This document shows, piece after piece, positions 1 to 8,786 of a stretch of 25,948 nt of DNA (position 1 is the first letter of the stretch; every line of letters begins with the position of its first letter). The notes beneath the pieces are model-generated. The model saw nothing but the letters and a program-made list of their open reading frames with translations, was not told the DNA's origin and searched no databases. This DNA is from JAWXTS01 sp044433305. GTDB taxonomy: Bacteria; Bacteroidota; Bacteroidia; Bacteroidales; Rikenellaceae. Location of the stretch: contig JAWXTS010000019.1 of assembly GCA_044433305.1 (NCBI GenBank), positions 1 through 25,948 on the forward strand, read 5' to 3'. Made by a program: the position numbers and the translations under genes.

Positions 1-9
1 GTTTTTATT

Positions 10-984
10 TTAGAAACAAATCCCATTGTTGAATAGTGCTGTGCGGTCTAGTTGGTCTACTGTGGCGTAGACATAGCCATCGCCAGAGACATAGAGTCCA
101 TCGGGCCAGCTTTGACCCTCGGGCAACATGGCGATGTTTCTGTAAATGCCATTCTGGGTTACGCCTATTGCATTGTCGCTGATATTGGTGACGTAGACAT
201 TCTGGTTTGTATCTACGGCTATGCCATCACTAAAGGGCTTAGGGCCGTATTCCTCTATGCTAGCTATAAGCATGTCGTTGTCGTTGAAGTTATCTAGAGG
301 GGCGCGGTAGATTGTTGTGCCGTTGAGTGCGCCGAAGTAAACCCAGTTGTAGGCAGGGTCTATGGCTATGGGGTTCAGAGCCATGCCTCCTATTATCTCG
401 GGCATAAGGGTAGGATGATTTTCGGCTAGTCGCCAAGCCTCACCACTTTCTATGTCCATAACAATAAAGGCAGGGGAGATGGCCGTTGTGTCATTTGTTG
501 ATAGGGTCATGTCGGCGATTATGACACGGTTGTTTTTTGTGTCTATAACAAAATCTTGGAGGAAGCTGTTTGTGCGAATGACGCTGTCGGGGATGGGGAG
601 TATATCTTTGAGTACCTCGTTTTTGGTGTCCCACACGATGAAGTGTTTCTTGGTCATATCCAAAAGCCATAGGTTGTCGTTCTGGTCCGTTCTGATACCT
701 ATGACATCTTCTATTATGGCATCGTCGCCAACAACATAGTTTGCATCTGGATAGGGCAGGACTAGGCTGTTTTGTTTAAGCTCATAGACCCTTGTTGTTG
801 GCATAAACATAGGGTTTACGCTAACGAAGAGTCGCCCATCTTGAGTTATGGCAAGGTTCGAGGCTCTAACGCTGTCGCTCATAAATATAGTCTCGGCCAT
901 GGCAACAGTCTTCTGAGGATTGTTGCACGAGCACAAAGCTAGCGTCAGCAGGATAAAACTAGGTATAAAGATTTTAATTCTCAT
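10..984 (-). CDS. Major royal jelly protein-like beta-propeller lipoprotein
   Basis: This 324-residue protein starts with a lipoprotein signal: a basic MRIK, a hydrophobic stretch, then LCSC followed by NN, so Cys20 is the likely lipidated residue (Cys18 is possible). It should be anchored in the envelope. The rest reads as beta-propeller blades. The C-terminal half carries features of the royal jelly/yellow family: YFGALNGTTIYRAPL, then SDGIAVDTNQNVYVTN, then WPDGLYVSGDGYVYATVDQL near the end. Bacterial members of this family are uncharacterised NHL/SMP-30-like sugar-lactonase relatives, so no substrate is proposed. It lies downstream of, and on the same strand as, the metallo-hydrolase gene across a 93-base gap (985-1077) in which I found no clear promoter or terminator. 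Family call fairly sure, function unknown. Confidence 0.8.
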   Translation of the reverse strand: MRIKIFIPSFILLTLALCSCNNPQKTVAMAETIFMSDSVRASNLAITQDGRLFVSVNPMFMPTTRVYELKQNSLVLPYPDANYVVGDDAIIEDVIGIRTDQNDNLWLLDMTKKHFIVWDTKNEVLKDILPIPDSVIRTNSFLQDFVIDTKNNRVIIADMTLSTNDTTAISPAFIVMDIESGEAWRLAENHPTLMPEIIGGMALNPIAIDPAYNWVYFGALNGTTIYRAPLDNFNDNDMLIASIEEYGPKPFSDGIAVDTNQNVYVTNISDNAIGVTQNGIYRNIAMLPEGQSWPDGLYVSGDGYVYATVDQLDRTALFNNGICF

Positions 985-1077
985 AGCATTAGGTTTTTGG
1001 TTGTGGATGACTATTAATTGCCTCTACTTCCCAAATATTGTACCAAAAGGATGCTATGTGCTTATTTTGAGCTGTTT

Positions 1078-1881
1078 CTATAAGATTATCTCGCGCGCTG
1101 TGTGGGCATAGAATACCTTATTGCCAAATTCCTTGACAAAGAGCGCGTATTTGTCGAGACCTGTACAATGGCATACTCCAAGTGACTCAGGAGCTGCTTG
1201 TTGCATATATTGAGCTATGGTGTCAAACTTGTCTTGTGGGGCGTTGTTGATATGGAAACCTCCTAGTATAAGACCCAGTTCCTTGTTGGGGTATTGGCGT
1301 TTGATGCTGCTCACGATGTTGGTTATGCCCCTATGGGAGCACGAGCTGATTATATGTTGCTTGTTTTGTTGGTTTAGAATAAGAACTAGCTCCTCCTCGA
1401 ATCTATCGGGGGCAATCTGCCCGCCTTTCTCAACAACGAATTTATCAAAGTGGGTGTCGTTGGGGTTGGTGATTTCTATATCCCCAAAGACCGTAACCCC
1501 ATCACCAAGCTCTGTGCTGTGGTCAACAAAATCGAAGCGAGACAAGTCGAGGCTGTCTATATTCTTGATGCCATTTTCGCGTTCTAGTTTATACTTGCGT
1601 TCTAGGATTTGCTTTTTGCAGATTACGCGTGCGGTGCTGTTATTCTTTAAGAAGTGGTGCAGGCCTCCCGTGTGGTCGCGGTGTCCGTGAGAGAGTACAA
1701 GATAGTCAATGTCCTTTATGTCATAGCCCAAAAGGCGCGCATTGCTGGCGAAAAGCTCGGAGCTGCCCGTGTCGAAAAGTATTTTCTTGCTCGGTGTTTC
1801 GACCATAAGGCTCAAGCCGTGCTCGGCCTTTAGGTGATGTTTGTAAACGCAATTCTCTAGCAGGACAGTTATCTTATACAT
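1078..1881 (-). CDS. Metallo-beta-lactamase-fold hydrolase (COG1237-like)
   Basis: A 267-residue MBL-fold protein. The zinc-binding signature SHGHRDHTGG (HxHxDH) is near residue 65, and further metal-ligand candidates follow in SSCSHRGITN, GGFHINN and VCHCTG. The HCTG ending and overall order match the COG1237 group, which includes archaeal dihydropterin/RFA-P synthase-like proteins; most bacterial members have no known substrate. I chose the ATG at 1881, which begins MYKITVLLEN. The reading frame is open 20 codons further upstream, but that stretch runs through the valS terminator and is not family-like. There is no signal peptide, so it is probably cytoplasmic. A poor -7 match sits only a few bases before the start, so how it is transcribed is unclear. 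Confidence 0.82.
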   Translation of the reverse strand: MYKITVLLENCVYKHHLKAEHGLSLMVETPSKKILFDTGSSELFASNARLLGYDIKDIDYLVLSHGHRDHTGGLHHFLKNNSTARVICKKQILERKYKLERENGIKNIDSLDLSRFDFVDHSTELGDGVTVFGDIEITNPNDTHFDKFVVEKGGQIAPDRFEEELVLILNQQNKQHIISSCSHRGITNIVSSIKRQYPNKELGLILGGFHINNAPQDKFDTIAQYMQQAAPESLGVCHCTGLDKYALFVKEFGNKVFYAHTAREIIL

Positions 1882-1902
1882 GGCAAAAATGTTTTTGGCT
1901 AC

Positions 1903-1938
1903 AAAAAAGGGCAAGCAGGTTATTACAACTACTTGCCC
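1903..1938 (-). terminator. Rho-independent terminator of valS
   Basis: Read on the minus strand, GGGCAAGTAG (1938-1929) pairs with CTGCTTGCCC (1918-1909): ten base pairs including one G-U, with a ten-base loop. A run of six T follows (1908-1903). It lies 21 bases after the valS stop codon and before the start of the metallo-hydrolase gene. Confidence 0.88.
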
Positions 1939-1959
1939 CATAAAGGTTATTCTAAAGGA

Positions 1960-4581
1960 TTACTGCAATGAGGCAAGTCTCTCTTTTATAGACTTGATTT
2001 TTGCAGTGGCATCACTCTGTTTGTTCTTTTCGTTTTGAAGTACCTTCTCTGGTGCGTTGGCCACAAAACGTTCGTTGTTAAGCTTAGCCATAACGCTCTT
2101 TAAGAAGCCCTCGTTATATTTAAGTTCAGCCTCCAGCTTCTCGCGCTCGGCCTCAACATCTATGCTTATCTCCAATGGAACAAAGTATTGAGTGGTCTTA
2201 ACGATAAAGGCTTCGGCTGCTGGCTTTTCGGTGATAGTCTCTATCTCTGATACGCCCGCCATCTTTTGGATAAGAGGGTTGTACTGGGCATAGAAGTTCT
2301 CGTCAGCAATAACCTGCAAGCGCACCTGCTCCTTGTTAGGGATGTTGTAGTTCTTGCGTATGTTACGTATAGAAGAAACTACCTCTTTGACAAGCTCTAC
2401 CTGAGATAGAAGCGTAGAGTCGTAGCTGCCCGCTGCTATCTGCTCGGTATTCATAATGCTCTGTCCCTGCTCACGGTTTTCTAGTGAGTGCCATATCTCC
2501 TCGGTGATAAATGGCATGAAAGGGTGAAGCATCTTAAGTAGTCGCTCGAAGAATGATTTGGTAATCTCGAAGCTCTCCTTGTCGATAGGCTCGCCATAGG
2601 CAGGCTTAATCATCTCAAGGTACCAGCCAGAGAATTCGTCTCTGAATAGTTTGTAAAGCAACATCAATGACTCTGAGATGCGGAAAGATTTGAAGTTGTC
2701 CTCTAGCTGCTCGCTGGCTTGGTTAAGCATGTTGTCAAACCATTTTGCAGCCATGATATTTGTTTGTGAAGCGGGGCGACTTTCGTCCACGTTCCACATA
2801 TTAACTAGCTTGAAGGCATTCCATATCTTGTTGCCAAAGTTACGTCCTTGCTCGCACAGTGCCTCGTCGAACAGTAGGTCGTTGCCTGCTGCTGAGCACA
2901 ATAGCATCGCTACACGCACGCCATCTGCTCCATATTCTGCTATCAAATCTAGAGGGTCTGGTGAGTTTCCCAGAGATTTGCTCATCTTGCGGCGTAGCTT
3001 GTCGCGCACGATACCAGTGAAGTAAACGTCCTTGAAGGCTGGAGCCTGACGATAGTGGTATCCTGCCATAACCATGCGTGCCACCCAGAAGAAGATAATA
3101 TCTGGACCCGTAACAAGCACATTGGTAGGGTAATAGTAGTTTATATCTTTGTTGTCAGGGTTTCTGATTCCATCGAATACAGAGATAGGCCACAACCAAG
3201 ATGAGAACCATGTATCTAGAGCGTCCTCGTCCTGACGTAGGTCAGAGGCTTGAAGGTTGTTGTCGCCGCTTTTTTCGCGTGCTAGCTCAACGGCTTCTTC
3301 AATGGTCTTAGCCACAACATAGCCACCCTTTGGAAGGTAGTAAGCTGGAATCTGTTGCCCCCACCATAGTTGACGAGAGATACACCAGTCTTTGATGTTC
3401 TCCATCCAGTGGCGATATGTGTTTTTGAATTTAGATGGTAGAAGGTTGATCTCGTCCTCCATAACAGCTTTAAGAGCTGGCTCTGCAAGCTGCTCCATCT
3501 TCAAGAACCACTGCATAGATAGCTTAGGCTCGATAGGTACAGATGTGCGCTCAGAGTAACCGACGTTGTTGGTGTAGTTCTCAACGCGCTCTAGTAGCCC
3601 TGCTGCATCAAGGTCTTTTTCTATTTGGTCGCGAACATCAAAGCGGTCCATGTCGACATAAAGTCCTACTTTGTCGTTGATGGTGCCGTTGTCGTTGAAG
3701 ATGTCTATTGTTTCAAGGTTGTATTTCTCACCCAACATATAGTCGTTGACGTCGTGTGCAGGGGTTACCTTCAAGGCTCCCGTACCAAACTCGATGTCCA
3801 CATACTCGTCCATGATTACAGGTATGGCACGCCCTACGATAGGAACGATAACCTTCTTGCCCTCAAGGTGGGTGTAGCGTGGATCGTTTGGATTTACGCA
3901 AAGTGCGCTATCGCCAAGAATAGTCTCTGGGCGTGTAGTGGCTACGATAACGTACTCCTCTGAGCCTTCGATTTTATAACGTAGGTAGTAAAGCTTGCCT
4001 TGTGATTCGCGGTAGATGACCTCCTCGTCTGAGAGAGCCGTTTGTGCTGCTGGGTCCCAGTTGACCATGCGCACGCCACGGTAGATAAGCCCTTTGTTGA
4101 ATAGGTCTATAAAGACATCTATAACGCCCTCGCTACGAGCATCGTCCATGGTGAAGCAGGTGCGGTCCCAGTCGCATGACGCGCCCAGTTTCTTAAGCTG
4201 CTCAAGGATTATGCCGCCATGTTTGTTGGTCCACTCCCAAGCGTGCTCAAGGAACTGCTCGCGCGAAAGGTCGGTTTTCTCGATGCCCTCGCTTTTGAGT
4301 TTCTGAACAACTTTTGCCTCGGTGGCGATAGAGGCGTGGTCTGTGCCCGGCACCCAACATGTGTTGAATCCGTTCATCTTAGCGCGACGAATAAGCACAT
4401 CTTGGATGGTGTTGTTGAGCATGTGGCCCATATGTAAAACACCAGTAACATTTGGTGGTGGTATGACTATTGTGTATGGCGTACGTGAATCTGGCTCTGA
4501 GTGGAACATTTTATTCTCTAGCCAGTATTGATACCATTTGTCTTCTATTTGCCCTGGAGTGTATTTGGCGTTGATATCCAT
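1960..4581 (-). CDS. valS: Valyl-tRNA synthetase
   Basis: This 873-residue class Ia aminoacyl-tRNA synthetase charges tRNA(Val) with valine in the cytoplasm. The HIGH motif is HMGH at residues 50-53, in the context PPPNVTGVLHMGHMLN, which is typical of ValRS. The KMSKS loop is RRKMSKSLGNSPDPLD near residue 533. An editing (CP1) domain lies between them, including TTRPETILGD. The anticodon-binding domain follows, and the last ~65 residues, rich in Glu and Lys, form the tRNA-binding coiled coil that separates ValRS from IleRS. Length is normal for the family. The gene is divergent from lon, has a TATCTTTG box about 30 bases before its ATG, and ends at a strong terminator. Confidence 0.97.
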   Translation of the reverse strand: MDINAKYTPGQIEDKWYQYWLENKMFHSEPDSRTPYTIVIPPPNVTGVLHMGHMLNNTIQDVLIRRAKMNGFNTCWVPGTDHASIATEAKVVQKLKSEGIEKTDLSREQFLEHAWEWTNKHGGIILEQLKKLGASCDWDRTCFTMDDARSEGVIDVFIDLFNKGLIYRGVRMVNWDPAAQTALSDEEVIYRESQGKLYYLRYKIEGSEEYVIVATTRPETILGDSALCVNPNDPRYTHLEGKKVIVPIVGRAIPVIMDEYVDIEFGTGALKVTPAHDVNDYMLGEKYNLETIDIFNDNGTINDKVGLYVDMDRFDVRDQIEKDLDAAGLLERVENYTNNVGYSERTSVPIEPKLSMQWFLKMEQLAEPALKAVMEDEINLLPSKFKNTYRHWMENIKDWCISRQLWWGQQIPAYYLPKGGYVVAKTIEEAVELAREKSGDNNLQASDLRQDEDALDTWFSSWLWPISVFDGIRNPDNKDINYYYPTNVLVTGPDIIFFWVARMVMAGYHYRQAPAFKDVYFTGIVRDKLRRKMSKSLGNSPDPLDLIAEYGADGVRVAMLLCSAAGNDLLFDEALCEQGRNFGNKIWNAFKLVNMWNVDESRPASQTNIMAAKWFDNMLNQASEQLEDNFKSFRISESLMLLYKLFRDEFSGWYLEMIKPAYGEPIDKESFEITKSFFERLLKMLHPFMPFITEEIWHSLENREQGQSIMNTEQIAAGSYDSTLLSQVELVKEVVSSIRNIRKNYNIPNKEQVRLQVIADENFYAQYNPLIQKMAGVSEIETITEKPAAEAFIVKTTQYFVPLEISIDVEAEREKLEAELKYNEGFLKSVMAKLNNERFVANAPEKVLQNEKNKQSDATAKIKSIKERLASLQ

Positions 4582-4612
4582 AATTTAAGTGTTATAACTT
4601 GTTTATAAACCA

Positions 4613-4620
4613 CAAAGATA
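4613..4620 (-). promoter_or_regulatory. valS -7 promoter box (TATCTTTG)
   Basis: On the minus strand the bases read TATCTTTG, an exact match to the Bacteroidetes TAnnTTTG box, about 30 bases before the valS ATG. No clear TTTG -33 element is visible at the expected distance, so the call rests on the -7 box and its position. Confidence 0.6.
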
Positions 4621-4711
4621 ATGTTTTGTGTCTAAAATATGCAGGCTATCATCAGTTATTTTATAAACTTAGTTGCTAATAACATACAACAAACCGAATT
4701 AGAAAGCGTTT

Positions 4712-4743
4712 TTTGGAAAACATTCAAAAAAATAATACCTTTG
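4712..4743 (+). promoter_or_regulatory. lon promoter (TTTG ... TACCTTTG)
   Basis: A TTTG at 4712-4715 is followed after 20 bases by TACCTTTG at 4736-4743, matching the Bacteroidetes -33/-7 promoter in sequence and spacing. The predicted transcript would start about 12 bases before the lon ATG. The leader AAAGAGAGAG is purine-rich but not a standard Shine-Dalgarno. Confidence 0.72.
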
Positions 4744-4762
4744 TTGTTTAAAGAGAGAGAAT

Positions 4763-7192
4763 ATGAGTAAGAAAAATATAATTGACGAAGAAGATTTTTT
4801 TGGTATTCCTGATATGCTTGATGGCAAGCATCAGATAATTCCAATAATATCTGCAGACGAGGAGGATCTTTCATCAGGTATTAGCATGCCTGATATCATG
4901 CCAATATTGACTTTGCGTAGCTCAGTGTTGTTTCCGGGTGCAATAAGCCCTGTTACTGTGGGACGCGAAAAATCGATGAAGCTAATTCGTGAGGTTGAGA
5001 AAAATGGTGGCATCTTGGGTGCTGTACTTCAGAAAGATACAGAGGTCGAGACCCCTTCACCAGAGGATATGTACAAGATTGGTACCGTGGCCAAAATACT
5101 CAAAACCCTTGAGATGCCAAATGGTAATTTGACAGTTATTCTGCATGGTATAGATAAGATAGAAGTTGACGAATATGTAGCAACAGAGCCATATTTTAAG
5201 GCCAAAGTTCATGTTCTGAAAGATATAGTTCCAGAGTCTACTAGCGTATTTAATGCGTTGATAGAGTCGATAAAGGAAGTGGCTATAAACATAGTCAACA
5301 ACTCGGCAAATATGCCTAAGGAGATTCTGTTCGCCATAAAAAATGTGGACACTCCTCGAGGTATAATAAACCTGATATGTTCTAATATCGACCTTGATGA
5401 CAGCGACCGTCAGCAGCTACTGGAGGCTCCAGGTCTGTTAGTTCGTGCCCGTTTGTTGCTAGAGATTTTGATACGCGAGCAGCAACTTTTGGAGCTTAGA
5501 AACGACATCCAGCGCAAGGTAAAACAAGATATAGACCAGCAGCAACGCGATTACTTCTTGCAGCAGCAAATGCGAACCATCCAAGACGAGTTGGGCGGAG
5601 ATCCAACCGACAAGGATATAAACGAGATGCAGATCAAGGCCATGAAGAAAAACTGGCCTGATGATGTTAAGGAGATGTTCTTTAAGGAGTTGTCTAAGAT
5701 TGAGAGGATGAATCCTGCTGTGGCAGAGTACTCTGTACAGATGAACTACTTGCAGCTTATGTTGGACTTGCCATGGCGTCACTGCACAAAAGATAATTTG
5801 GATTTGAACCGCGCCAAGAAGCGTCTTGATTCAGACCACTTCGGCCTAGAGGAGGTCAAGGAGCGTATCCTTGAGCATCTTGCAGTGCTTAAGCTGAAAG
5901 GCGATCTGAAGGCTCCTATAATTTGCCTTTATGGCCCTCCGGGAGTTGGTAAGACATCTTTGGGTAAGAGTGTGGCAGCAGCGTTGAAGCGTAAGTTTGG
6001 ACGCATATCTTTGGGTGGCTTGCATGATGAGGCCGAGATTCGTGGTCACCGCAAGACCTACATCGGTGCTATGCCAGGTCGTATAATTCAGACCATACGC
6101 CGTTGTGGTTCGTCAAACCCTGTGATTATCCTTGATGAGATAGATAAGGTTTCTGCGAGCAATCATGGAGATCCATCGTCTGCACTGCTAGAGGTGCTTG
6201 ATCCAGAGCAAAATACAACTTTCCATGATAACTACCTAGACATAGAATACGACTTGTCTAAGGTGTTGTTCATTGCTACGGCAAATAACATATCGGCCAT
6301 AAGTCCTGCTTTGAGAGATAGGATGGAGATGATTAATGTGTCTGGCTATATCCTAGAGGACAAAGTGCAGATTGCCAAACGTCACCTTGTTTCTAAGGAG
6401 CTTGAGGCGCAGGGTGTCAAGTCTCGCCAATTTAAGCTGCCAGATAATATGATAGAGAAGATTATCGGTGAGTATACACGTGAGTCTGGTGTCAGAACTT
6501 TGAGCAAACGTATCTCTAAGCTGGTGCGTCGCCGTGCCAAGAATATAGGCTTTGAGGAGAAATATTCTGCCGAGGTGACTCCCGAATTTATCGAGGATGT
6601 GCTTGGTGTGCCACGTTATAAATATGATAAGTATGACGTTGAGGATATGGTGGGTGTGGTCACTGGTCTTGCTTGGACCGAAGTTGGTGGCGACATATTA
6701 TATATAGAGTCTATGTTGATTCCTTCGTCTAAGGGTGGTAATTTGTCCATAACAGGTAACCTTGGTGATGTTATGAAGGAATCGGCAACAATAGCCCTTC
6801 AGTGGGTCAAGGCTCATGCAGCAGAGCTAGGCATAGACCAGCAGAAGTTTGAGGATAATAACATTCATGTTCATGTGCCAGAGGGTGCCATACCTAAGGA
6901 TGGTCCAAGTGCTGGTATTACTATGGTTACTTCTATGACCTCGTCACTTACAGGACGTTGTGTAAAGGATAACTTTGCTATGACGGGTGAGACAACGCTT
7001 AGAGGTAGAGTGCTTCCTGTGGGTGGCATCAAGGAGAAGATTCTTGCAGCTAAGCGCGCTGGCATCACAGACCTTATTCTTTGCGAGGAGAACCAGAAAG
7101 ATGTTCTGGAGGTTAAGAAGGAATACCTTGAGGGCGTTACTTTCCATTATGTGAAGACTCTTGACGAAGTATTAAAACTTGCGTTAAAGTAG
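4763..7192 (+). CDS. lon: ATP-dependent Lon protease
   Basis: This 809-residue Lon degrades damaged and regulatory proteins in the cytoplasm using ATP. The order is that of LonA: an N-terminal substrate-binding domain starting at about residue 45 (LTLRSSVLFPGAISPV), a central coiled coil, the AAA+ module with Walker A GPPGVGKTS near residues 391-399 and Walker B VIILDEIDK, then the protease domain. The catalytic Ser716 is in PKDGPSAGIT and Lys759 in GGIKEK, giving the Ser-Lys dyad with the same 43-residue spacing as E. coli Lon. The ~45-residue acidic N-terminal extension before the LAN domain resembles other Bacteroidetes Lon proteins. It has its own promoter and ends at a terminator shared with gdhA. 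Confidence 0.97.
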   Translation: MSKKNIIDEEDFFGIPDMLDGKHQIIPIISADEEDLSSGISMPDIMPILTLRSSVLFPGAISPVTVGREKSMKLIREVEKNGGILGAVLQKDTEVETPSPEDMYKIGTVAKILKTLEMPNGNLTVILHGIDKIEVDEYVATEPYFKAKVHVLKDIVPESTSVFNALIESIKEVAINIVNNSANMPKEILFAIKNVDTPRGIINLICSNIDLDDSDRQQLLEAPGLLVRARLLLEILIREQQLLELRNDIQRKVKQDIDQQQRDYFLQQQMRTIQDELGGDPTDKDINEMQIKAMKKNWPDDVKEMFFKELSKIERMNPAVAEYSVQMNYLQLMLDLPWRHCTKDNLDLNRAKKRLDSDHFGLEEVKERILEHLAVLKLKGDLKAPIICLYGPPGVGKTSLGKSVAAALKRKFGRISLGGLHDEAEIRGHRKTYIGAMPGRIIQTIRRCGSSNPVIILDEIDKVSASNHGDPSSALLEVLDPEQNTTFHDNYLDIEYDLSKVLFIATANNISAISPALRDRMEMINVSGYILEDKVQIAKRHLVSKELEAQGVKSRQFKLPDNMIEKIIGEYTRESGVRTLSKRISKLVRRRAKNIGFEEKYSAEVTPEFIEDVLGVPRYKYDKYDVEDMVGVVTGLAWTEVGGDILYIESMLIPSSKGGNLSITGNLGDVMKESATIALQWVKAHAAELGIDQQKFEDNNIHVHVPEGAIPKDGPSAGITMVTSMTSSLTGRCVKDNFAMTGETTLRGRVLPVGGIKEKILAAKRAGITDLILCEENQKDVLEVKKEYLEGVTFHYVKTLDEVLKLALK

Positions 7193-7257
7193 TTTTATGA
7201 CCAATGACCATGCTGTTAGTCGGTCTTTAGGTAAGATATATAAAAGTTATGGCGTAA

Positions 7258-7289
7258 AAAGAGAGGACTCAATTTTGAGTCCTCTCTTT
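7258..7289. terminator. Bidirectional terminator between lon and gdhA
   Basis: AAAGAGAGGACTC (7258-7270) and GAGTCCTCTCTTT (7277-7289) form a perfect 13-bp stem with a six-base loop. The tail is T-rich in both directions, TTTGTGTG on plus and TTTTTAC on minus, so it can end both the lon transcript and the convergent gdhA transcript. Confidence 0.9.
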
Positions 7290-7306
7290 GTGTGTTATGG
7301 TGATTG

Positions 7307-8662
7307 TTAAACTATGCCTTGAGACATCATAGCGTTAGCAACCTTGATGAAGCCAGCGATGTTGGCTCCATTAACATAGTTGATATAGCCATCTTCCTCA
7401 ACGCCATATTTCAAGCAAGCAGCGTGAATATCTTTCATAATGCCTTTAAGTTTGTTGTCTACCTCCTCTGGTGTCCATGATAGGCGTGCAGAGTTTTGAG
7501 ACATCTCCAGACCTGATGTTGCTACACCACCAGCGTTAGATGCTTTTCCTGGAGCATAAAGAATCTTTTTGCCTTGGAAGATTGCGATAGCCTCTGGAGT
7601 AGATGGCATGTTCGCTCCCTCAGATACGCAGATACAACCGTTGTCAACAAGAGTTTGAGCCTCGTCGCCGTTAAGTTCGTTCTGTGTTGCGCAAGGAAGT
7701 GCAATATCGCATTTAATACCCCATGGACGCTCGCCAGGGAAGAATGTAGCCTCTGGATATTTTTCAACATACTCTTTGATACGGCCACGGTAGATGTTCT
7801 TAAGCTCCATAACGTAAGCCAATTTCTCTGAGTCTATGCCTGTTGGGTCATAGATATAACCTTGAGAGTCAGATAGAGTAACGACTTTACCGCCTAGCTC
7901 TATTGTTTTCTCTGTTGCATATTGAGCAACGTTACCTGAACCTGAGATAGTTACTGTCTTGCCCTCGAAGCTGTCGCCACGTGTTGCAAGCATCTCTTGT
8001 GCAAAGTAGCATGTGCCATAACCTGTTGCCTCTGGACGCATTGCGCTACCGCCCCATTCTAGAGCCTTGCCAGTAAGTGTACCAGTGAACTCATTGCGTA
8101 GACGTTTGTATTGACCATACATGAAGCCTATCTCGCGAGCACCAACTCCGATGTCGCCAGCAGGAACGTCAGTATCTTGACCGATGTGGCGTTGAAGCTC
8201 TGTCATGAATGATTGGCAGAATTTCATTACCTCGTTATCTGATTTGCCTTTAGGGTTGAAGTCTGAACCACCCTTGCCACCACCCATAGGTAGTGTTGTA
8301 AGGCTGTTTTTGAAGGTTTGCTCGAAAGCAAGGAATTTCAAGATGCTAAGGTTTACGCTAGAGTGGAAACGAAGACCACCTTTGTAAGGGCCTATGGCAC
8401 TATTCATTTGTACACGATAGCCTTTATTTATCTCTACACCGCCTCTGTCGTTAACCCAAGGTACACGGAACATGATTACGCGCTCTGGCTCTGCGATGCG
8501 CTCAAGAACTTTCATGTTCATGATTGCAGGATTGTCTAGGATGTAAGGAGCAAGGCTCTCTACAACCTCTTGTACCGCTTGGTGAAATTCTTTCTCGTTA
8601 GGGTTTTTGGCAACGATGTTTGCCATAAAGTCATCAATGTACTTTTTTTGTTCTGTTGTCAT
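7307..8662 (-). CDS. gdhA: Glutamate dehydrogenase, hexameric (NADP-type)
   Basis: This 451-residue enzyme interconverts 2-oxoglutarate plus ammonia and glutamate, the main ammonium-assimilation step in many Bacteroidales. The substrate-binding region is GPYKGGLRFHSSV near residue 93, and the active-site lysine loop is PMGGGKGGSDFNPKG near residues 125-139, followed by the catalytic aspartate region VPAGDIGVGAREIG. The nucleotide-binding fold has GSGNVAQYA. The ~450-residue length and the full N-terminal domain match the small hexameric family, which is usually NADP-dependent; cofactor choice is inferred, not read from a decisive residue. It has its own upstream promoter and a strong shared terminator, so it is probably monocistronic. 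Confidence 0.95.
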   Translation of the reverse strand: MTTEQKKYIDDFMANIVAKNPNEKEFHQAVQEVVESLAPYILDNPAIMNMKVLERIAEPERVIMFRVPWVNDRGGVEINKGYRVQMNSAIGPYKGGLRFHSSVNLSILKFLAFEQTFKNSLTTLPMGGGKGGSDFNPKGKSDNEVMKFCQSFMTELQRHIGQDTDVPAGDIGVGAREIGFMYGQYKRLRNEFTGTLTGKALEWGGSAMRPEATGYGTCYFAQEMLATRGDSFEGKTVTISGSGNVAQYATEKTIELGGKVVTLSDSQGYIYDPTGIDSEKLAYVMELKNIYRGRIKEYVEKYPEATFFPGERPWGIKCDIALPCATQNELNGDEAQTLVDNGCICVSEGANMPSTPEAIAIFQGKKILYAPGKASNAGGVATSGLEMSQNSARLSWTPEEVDNKLKGIMKDIHAACLKYGVEEDGYINYVNGANIAGFIKVANAMMSQGIV

Positions 8663-8712
8663 TAGTGGTTAGGTTTTTAAGGTTGAAATTAATAAATCAT
8701 GTGATTTTAATA

Positions 8713-8743
8713 CAAAATTATCACTATCAATGACAAACCAAAA
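8713..8743 (-). promoter_or_regulatory. gdhA promoter (TTTTG ... TAATTTTG)
   Basis: Read on the minus strand, TTTTG (8743-8739) is followed after 18 bases by TAATTTTG (8720-8713), matching the -33 and TAnnTTTG elements. The leader to the gdhA ATG would be about 45 bases. The rest of the 8663-8786 gap is AT-rich with no recognisable gene. Confidence 0.65.
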
Positions 8744-8786
8744 CTTTAATATAAAATAAACAAATTTCTTCGATTTTGTTTTATTG

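Noticed and set aside
985..1077. Short words GGATGACTAT (1005-1014), AAAAGGATG and GTGCTTAT (near 1045-1065) resemble ends of the 128-bp element, suggesting a second degenerate copy.
   Set aside because: The words lie in the same orientation rather than inverted, no partner end or direct repeats are found at the expected distance, and matches this short are likely by chance.
1882..1941. Longer N-terminus for the metallo-hydrolase starting at 1941.
   Set aside because: The extra 20 codons run through the valS terminator hairpin, and the family-like N-terminus begins at MYKITVLLEN.
8757..8781. AAACAAA ... TTTGTTT hairpin as a terminator for the 521-residue gene on the minus strand.
   Set aside because: The stem is seven A/T-rich pairs only, weak in energy and common in such AT-rich gaps, and it lies next to the gdhA promoter.
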